A DNA stretch of 64,000 nt from Cricetomys ansorgei (Eukaryota; Chordata; Mammalia; Rodentia; Nesomyidae): NCBI GenBank assembly GCA_026225945.1, contig JAMJFZ010002561.1, positions 1 to 64,000 on the forward strand, read 5' to 3'. The notes beneath the pieces are model-generated. The model did no database searches. It was not told the origin of the DNA and saw nothing but the letters and a program-made list of their open reading frames with translations. Of this stretch, positions 57,730 to 64,000 are shown in pieces. Position 1 is the first letter of the stretch. The number at the start of each line of letters is the position of its first letter. Both the position numbers and the translations under genes were made by a program.

Positions 57730-58340
57730 GGTAACTTACTTTACAACGGATATTCTTTCAAAAGTCATAATTTGTGTCATGCTGCTCTTCTGTTTAAAAA
57801 GCCACAATGGTTCCATTTTACCCCCAATAAAATACAGAGAGTGCTTTTAAGAGCTTAATGAAATGGTAAAACATTGCTCTTCTGACCTTTCTGGCTTCAC
57901 CCACCTTCTTGTTAACTCGGTGCCGCCTGCAAGGTTCGTCTTGGAACAGTCCAGAAACGCTCCTTCTCTCGGGCTTTGCGCTGTTTTTTTCTGTGCAGAA
58001 TGCTTTTATTTCTGTCATGTCTACAAGGCTAATTCTTACCTTTTTACAGTTTTGGCTCAAAAAACGATCTTCCTCAGGACCATAGCCACCCTATTGAAAG
58101 CTCCAACCGCCTGGCGCTCCTTCGCCACACTGGGTCGATGGTTTTCCTCCACAGCGGTTACTGCATTCTCACACGCTACGCAAGCTAGCTCTTTATCACG
58201 TTTAGTAGTATCGTCTGTCTCTCTCTCTTTTCTCTCTCACTATAATGGTAGCTCCAGAGGGCACGAAATGTACTTTAGACAGCTGCCTGGTACATGACCA
58301 TGGCTTGGCATGATGCTGCCTACTTAAGTTATTTGCTGGG
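57730..58340 (+). mobile_element. L2 LINE, long 3' portion
   Basis: Follows the L2 order: TGTCATGCTGCTCTTCTG, AAAGCCACAATGGTTCCATT, AATAAAATACAGAGAGTGC, TCTGACCTTTCTGGCTTCAC, TCGGGCTTTGCGCTG, TCCTCAGGACCATAGCCACC, and GTAGCTCCAGAGGGCACG near the end. The open frame of 144 codons at 57,863-58,297 is a chance survivor inside this old element. Confidence 0.75.
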
Positions 58341-58687
58341 TAAATCAAGTGGCGAATGTGAGAATGCCAGTCACGGCTGTGTTTTCTGTGTTCCGTTCCC
58401 TTATAGAAGGCATTTGTTTGTAGCTGTCCTAGAAGCACGCATAGAAGGCCAGCTCACAGTTCTCATGCAAATTTGTGCTAGACCCGAGATGCAGACGAAT
58501 TGTTACGAACTCAGAAAGAGTCTAAGGGAAGTCCCGAAAGTCAGTACTGTAGCCAGCACATTTGCGCTCAAAGTACGCGATGACTGTTAACGGTCCTCCA
58601 CTACATGAGGGAGCTATTTTTGAAATGATTTTCTGTGCATGTCAACAACGGCCATAAAAAGGCATGATGTGGAAAAATGTTATTGAA

Positions 58688-58747
<60 letters not shown>

Positions 58748-59224
58748 AATAGAAGTAAAAAATGTGTTATAGGCAAAAATAAAAGGTAATGGATTTATAC
58801 TTAAAATTTACAACACCAATTTTTAAATTCTCCTGTAATCTGCAAGACATATAGAATGTAGCCAGTCATCTTTAAAACCTAAACTGCAGATTCCTAACTG
58901 TCAATCACAACAGGAGGACCTGGTTTCCCTCACTACACAAGATAAGGAGTTAAGCACACTTGAATATCACTTCTCTTCTTTTACCCTATACTCTTAGTTA
59001 ATGTAATGTGTAGATGTGGTCAGTTTGCAGTTATGCTATTATGCTAACACTGTATTGGGTTCATACTTTAGTATTATGCTAATGTGGATTTTTGAAAACT
59101 TATTTGTCCATGATAGTGATGAATGGCATTGTAGCCTGATATCAGTTAAGCAGCAATTCTAGAATTTAAAATAGAAGTACCACAATTAAAAGAACGATAG
59201 TATCTAAATCCAGAAGAAGAGTCC
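58341..59224. other. Intronic sequence with a compound microsatellite
   Basis: (CT)n at 58,688-58,713 runs directly into (TA)n at 58,713-58,744. The rest is AT-rich and unassigned. Confidence 0.6.
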
Positions 59225-59645
59225 ATTTACAAATTAAAAGTTGCCCTTACTGATAGGAATGTTACCTTGCGTTCCAGGCTTGTGATGATTGGTTTTCATC
59301 GCCAAGGCGCCCATGTCTGTGCTAGTGTTTCCTGGGTGGCTTCGGTAAGAGAGAGACCCTTCTTGAATGCGAGCAGCATGCCCTGTGTAGTGAGTGCCAT
59401 GAGCTGGGGGCTTAGACTGAGCAAAAAGGAGAAAAGCAGGTAGAGCATCAAGTCCATCTCTCTCTGCTTCCTGTCTGTGGATTCGGTGAGAGCAGCTGCC
59501 TCGTGTTACCGTTGCCACAGCAATGACGTCCAGGGCGTGCTTCCCAACCAGGCTGGGCGTATCCTCAGGCTGTGAGCCGAGATAAATCCTTCTTTTAGGT
59601 TCCTTTTGTCAAGCATTTTGTCACAGCGATAAAACCACTAATATA
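59225..59645 (+). mobile_element. Common rodent LTR-like repeat
   Basis: TGTGCTAGTGTTTCCTGGG, CTTAGACTGAGCAAAAAGG, CATCTCTCTCTGCTTCCTG, CTCAGGCTGTGAGCCGAG, ATAAATCC (poly(A)-signal position) and TTGTCACAGCGATAAAACC with CTAATATAA at the end match a frequent rodent element of about 400 bp. Class needs RepeatMasker. Confidence 0.65.
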
Positions 59646-60018
59646 ATATTCCATTTTATTGTCTTATATTTTAAACCACAAACACTTCAATGGTCATATG
59701 AAATGATGTTGAAATCATGAATTAGCTCGAAGTTGCTGCTGGCAATTAGTATCTTATCGCGATTTATTTTTAATCTTCCATGGGTTTTTGATCGAAACAA
59801 ACTATAGTTGGAATTTTAGGTACAAGTAATTTTTTCCCATAAATATATAAGGAGATCCTATACTTTATTGTACTTGTTAGAAATGCAAGTATAAACAGCC
59901 ATAGAGAATTCTAGAACAACATGTCAGATCTTGTTATGGATTAGAATATCTTGCGTTTCTATATCTGATTTTGGATGATGTGTTAACTGAAAGTTATAAC
60001 ACAAAGAAAAACTCACTT

Positions 60019-60060
<42 letters not shown>

Positions 60061-61494
60061 CAACAGACATTGAACTGAGTACACTGTAAGGGTATTGAGT
60101 AGGACAAGACTTTTTAGACTGATCTGGACTGTGTAAGCTCACTGATGGAGTGTGTGGGGCTGGGCTGGGTATGCATGATCTCTACTGTGTTGTTGGGACT
60201 GGTGTGAATTAATATTTAGCCTAAGTACATATTAAAGGATGAACGGTAAAACATGTGCTGCTTTGCATGTATGATATTAAAACCCAGTAGCACTCTGTGG
60301 TCCTAGTACCACTGAGCACTGTGCAGAGTTGTCGGCACGTGCTGATAATAATACTTGGTCTGGTTCTTGGTTAGTTTAACTATTAAAATATTATTATTAA
60401 AACAGGATGCTTAATGATGCTTTAAATTCTTTGCAGAAAGGTCACCTTTTGGCCCCCATTCCAGCCAGATTATATTTCTGTCTGCAGGTCGCAGGAAACA
60501 CCAGACTCTTTATAAACCTTCAGTCCTTAGATTCATTAAAATTTAATTGATTTTTATTGGCATAATATTTCTAGATATTTTTGACGTACAGCGTGGCATC
60601 TGATCCATGGCTGTGGTAGAGAGTAATTAGCAGGTTACCACCTGAAGCTTTCGTCATTTCTTCATGGCGAGTGTAGGCAAGTTCCTCTCTGTTAGCTGTT
60701 TCATGGTATAGAATGCCAGTCCTCAGATGTTAAAGGACATTTTAAAATTAGTGACTTGCTCTCTTAGTGAAGGAACTTTCAGTGTTGCCCAACTCATGCT
60801 TGCAGCTCATAATTTTTTAATCCAAACACAATAGGAGGGAGGAAAAAATCCTCCCTTTGATCTGAATAAAGCATTGTCTGGAAGATTAAAATAAGTCTCA
60901 CCAAAGGCCACTGGAAGGTGAACCAGCCGTAGTTTAAACATGTTATTGAAACTGAAAAATAGAAATCCTTAAAAGTTGAAACCAGGACAATGCAGGACTT
61001 TTCTAATGAGGCAAATCTCAGGAAAAGGGTGTAAGAGGCTGAAAGGCTTGAGGCCTCGAATATCTGCTTTTTCTGTGATATAACTCAGACGTTAAAGACA
61101 TCGGACTTTTATTATGTTTTTGAAGACTGGAGCATTTTCCCATCAGTCCTTCTTAGAGCCTTTAGCATTCCTGTAGGTCCGTGTTAGCCTTCATGGTGCC
61201 TACAGCACTGGACACTGGCTGATCTCGCGATGGCGCCTCCGTCTTGGCCCCAAAGTGGGACATACAGCAAATGTGAACTTGCCCAGTGTCACATGGCCCT
61301 CATTAGTCACCGCGTTAGTTTTGTTAATCTGAATTGTTGAGATCCTGAATAAGAACTTATGTGGTCCTAATTGAATTCCTTAGCTGTCAACAATTTAATT
61401 TCTAAGCCTTTTTTTTTTTTATGTTTTCTCATCTTGAATGAATACCTTTGAGCTGTATGAAAAAGGATACTCTGTCTTCCTCCCCCGCCTCCAC
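59646..61494. other. Intronic sequence with an (AC)n tract
   Basis: (AC)n at 60,021-60,058. The remainder is unique and AT-rich with no gene signal. 60,430-61,090 has no recognisable repeat. Confidence 0.5.
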
Positions 61495-61672
61495 AGAGTG
61501 TAGCCAGGTGCAGAGGCTCATGATTATAAACCTAGCACTTGAGAGGGTGAGGCAGGGGGATTATCATCTGTTTAAGACCTGCTGGACTAGAGTTAGGTCC
61601 TGTCTTAATCAAAATCAGCAAACAAGCAAACAAATAAACAAATGAATAACCAAACCAACAAGTAAGATATAA
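61495..61672 (+). mobile_element. Old B1-type SINE
   Basis: GTAGCCAGGTGCAGAGGCTC, ACCTAGCACTTGAGAGGGTG and AGGCAGGGGGATTATCATC, then GTCCTGTCTTAATC and a (CAAA)n tail. Confidence 0.75.
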
Positions 61673-61723
61673 CCAGAGCAAAGTAGCAGGACTTCAGGAG
61701 GAACGACCATCTGGCGGAGATAT

Positions 61724-61845
61724 GGCCTGCGTGCTTTCAGGATTATACTCCCATGTCTGGATGGCTGAGGTATGCATGCTTGTATTTCAAGGATTTCACT
61801 CCCATGTCTGGATGGCTGGGGTGTGCATGCTTGTATGTTCAATGC
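61724..61845 (+). repeat. Two-copy ~60-bp tandem duplication
   Basis: CTCCCATGTCTGGATGGCTG occurs at 61,748 and at 61,799 with similar flanks (GCGTGCTTTCAGGATT..AC versus GCATGCTTGTATTTCAAGG..AC). A third partial GCATGCTTGTAT follows. Confidence 0.75.
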
Positions 61846-63448
61846 ATCCCTTAAGGTCACTCGCACAGAATTCATCAGCTGAAGAGCTTCATTTGTGGAA
61901 TGTCTTTCCCTTGGTGGAAGTAAACATTTACGTATCTTATCTGAATCTCTTGGCACTTTCTAGCATTAATCCTTTGGCTAATTTTCGGATTCTAAATGCA
62001 TCAGAAGAAATGATGGCAAGCCACACGTTACTTCCCTTCCCTGTCCGGACCCTCGGGTTCCTCCATTCCCATCGCATCATTTCTCACCTGCCTCTCCTTC
62101 CAAACGCACCTCCCCCAGGACCGGCAGCATCTTCTGGAATCCCCTCTCATCCTGGCTGTGTAAGGAAAGGAAGGGAGCAAAGAGACGGGCAAGGGCAGAA
62201 AAACCCAGGGACAGCTGCTCTGTTACAAAAGGCGAACGGGTGAACAGTAGCCTAAGAGCAGCAAAGGTACAATTCAGACTTCAGATGACTTCTCAGAAAA
62301 ACCGCGAAGAAATCAAAAGGCCACGTCTGTGAACTGCCAGAAGGAAGAGAACCTGCTGATGGTGTGAAGAAGTTGCAAAGACAGAGAGCACTGCGTTTCA
62401 ACAACTAGGTCAACATTTAAAAAGGCGAAGCCTGCCCCTGGGACCCTGTTCCTCCTGCTGGGGTGCCTAGTCCATACTCATGTAGGGATTAGTGCCAGGC
62501 CCTGTTCCATCTTGTTGTGCCCTGTTTGAGCGGTAGCCCTGGGAGGACTGCCCTTTTCTGGGGAGAGAGGGGTGAAAATGGGTGGGTGAGGGTGGGGAGG
62601 GTAGATTTGGGGGTGAGAGGAGATGAGCTGGAAGGAGTGGAGGAAGGGGAGGAGAGGTGTCAGGATGTGTTATGCGAGAGAAGAAGAATAAGTAAGTGAA
62701 TAAATTTTTAAAAGGTGAAGAAACATGGCTTTAGACAGATATTGAAGGCTTTAATGTAGCTGCCTATTGTCATAGCTACTAAGTTGGAAAGCATATGGTT
62801 TCCAAATATTTGTAAGCTTTTGATAGCTAGGATTTTCTTAGGCAGTAAATCTGATTGCTGGTTTTAAAACTAATTTCAACATATTCCTAGTCACCAAAAT
62901 GTCATCATTTTAGGGAAACCATCCAAGACTATTTTGTAAAAATTGCTTCTATCATTTATACTTTATTTTAGTTTCTTCATAGTATTTTCATGACTCAAAA
63001 TGTATATGTGTGTATATATATGTATATGTGTGTGTGTGTGTGTGTATGTGTGTGTATTATGTGCATTTACAATCTGCCTTTTCTGATAGAGGGGATAGAC
63101 AGTTTTATTTACTGTTGTAGCTTCAAGACTTAGCAAAACCCAGACACGTGTTTAAGGCACAAAGCATACTTGCTAAGTAAAGGAAAATAACAGTTGATGC
63201 AATATCGATTGAATGCTTGGTTTTGGTCAATGTTAGACTCAGTATTCATATAAATTTCAGTAAACGCATATAGTTATTAACCCTATTGCAAGGGCTAATA
63301 TGTTAATATGTGTAATAACACATACTGTTATTAACCCTGAAGCTCTAAAGATTAAGTAACATCATAAAGTCCCCCACTATTTGGTGGACTTCAGATATTG
63401 ATTCTTAGGAGAGTTCATTTTGGGGCAAGATGTTTAAGACAATATTTA
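61846..63448. other. Intronic sequence with a TG/TA microsatellite
   Basis: G-rich purine tract at 62,535-62,700 and (TATG)n/(TG)n at 63,001-63,057. No gene or transposon that I can assign. Confidence 0.5.

Positions 63449-64000
<552 letters not shown>

Noticed and set aside
57863..58297. 144-codon plus-strand frame
   Set aside because: It lies within an L2 LINE remnant and is a chance open stretch.

Overview
This is a piece of a mammalian nuclear genome, almost certainly from a muroid rodent (mouse, rat, hamster, vole or deer-mouse group). Rodent-specific B1, B2/B3 and B4 SINEs and rodent MaLR-type LTRs lie among older pan-mammalian repeats (MIR, L2, MER5, MLT1, L1M). Base composition is AT-rich with few CpGs, microsatellites are long, and reading frames are short apart from one exon. 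I cannot name the species from the sequence.

The only protein-coding sequence I can support is near the left edge, on the plus strand: the first coding exon of the group III metabotropic glutamate receptor 8 gene (Grm8). A long polypyrimidine tract and AG at 290-291 open the exon. A 299-nt 5'UTR segment follows with at least three upstream ORFs, one of which overlaps the main start out of frame. The ATG is at 591, and 170 codons run to an AAG|GTAGGT donor at 1100/1101. They encode the signal peptide and the first part of the Venus-flytrap glutamate-binding lobe. Bases 1-291 are the end of the preceding intron. Bases 1101-64000 are one very large intron whose downstream exon is not in the window.

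The intron (about 63 kb) is a layered repeat record. The oldest layer is MIR, L2 (a long remnant at 57.7-58.3 kb), MER5-type DNA transposons (8.4 kb), MLT1 (46.5 kb) and two antisense L1M remnants (16.5-17.2 kb and 52.4-56.1 kb; the second is broken up by at least five later insertions). Rodent-age insertions come next: B1, B2/B3, B4, MT-like LTRs, and two dispersed LTR-like families I cannot name. One family has three copies (3.4, 28.9 and 52.5 kb); the other has two (17.9 and 21.3 kb). The latest layer is simple-sequence expansion, including two complex (CA)n blocks of about 480 and 580 bp with higher-order units, a four-copy ~50-bp minisatellite, a CAG/CAA-type block and several (TG)n and (TA)n tracts.

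A few non-repetitive patches look like candidate conserved or regulatory intronic DNA (about 10.7-11.1, 34.7-34.9, 41.75-42.0 and 47.2-47.6 kb). The first is locally CpG-enriched and contains an acceptor/donor pair that could bound a 16-nt microexon. I found no operon, CRISPR array, structured RNA gene or new multigene system. The most useful leads are the uORF arrangement, the CpG-enriched patch and the unnamed repeat families.
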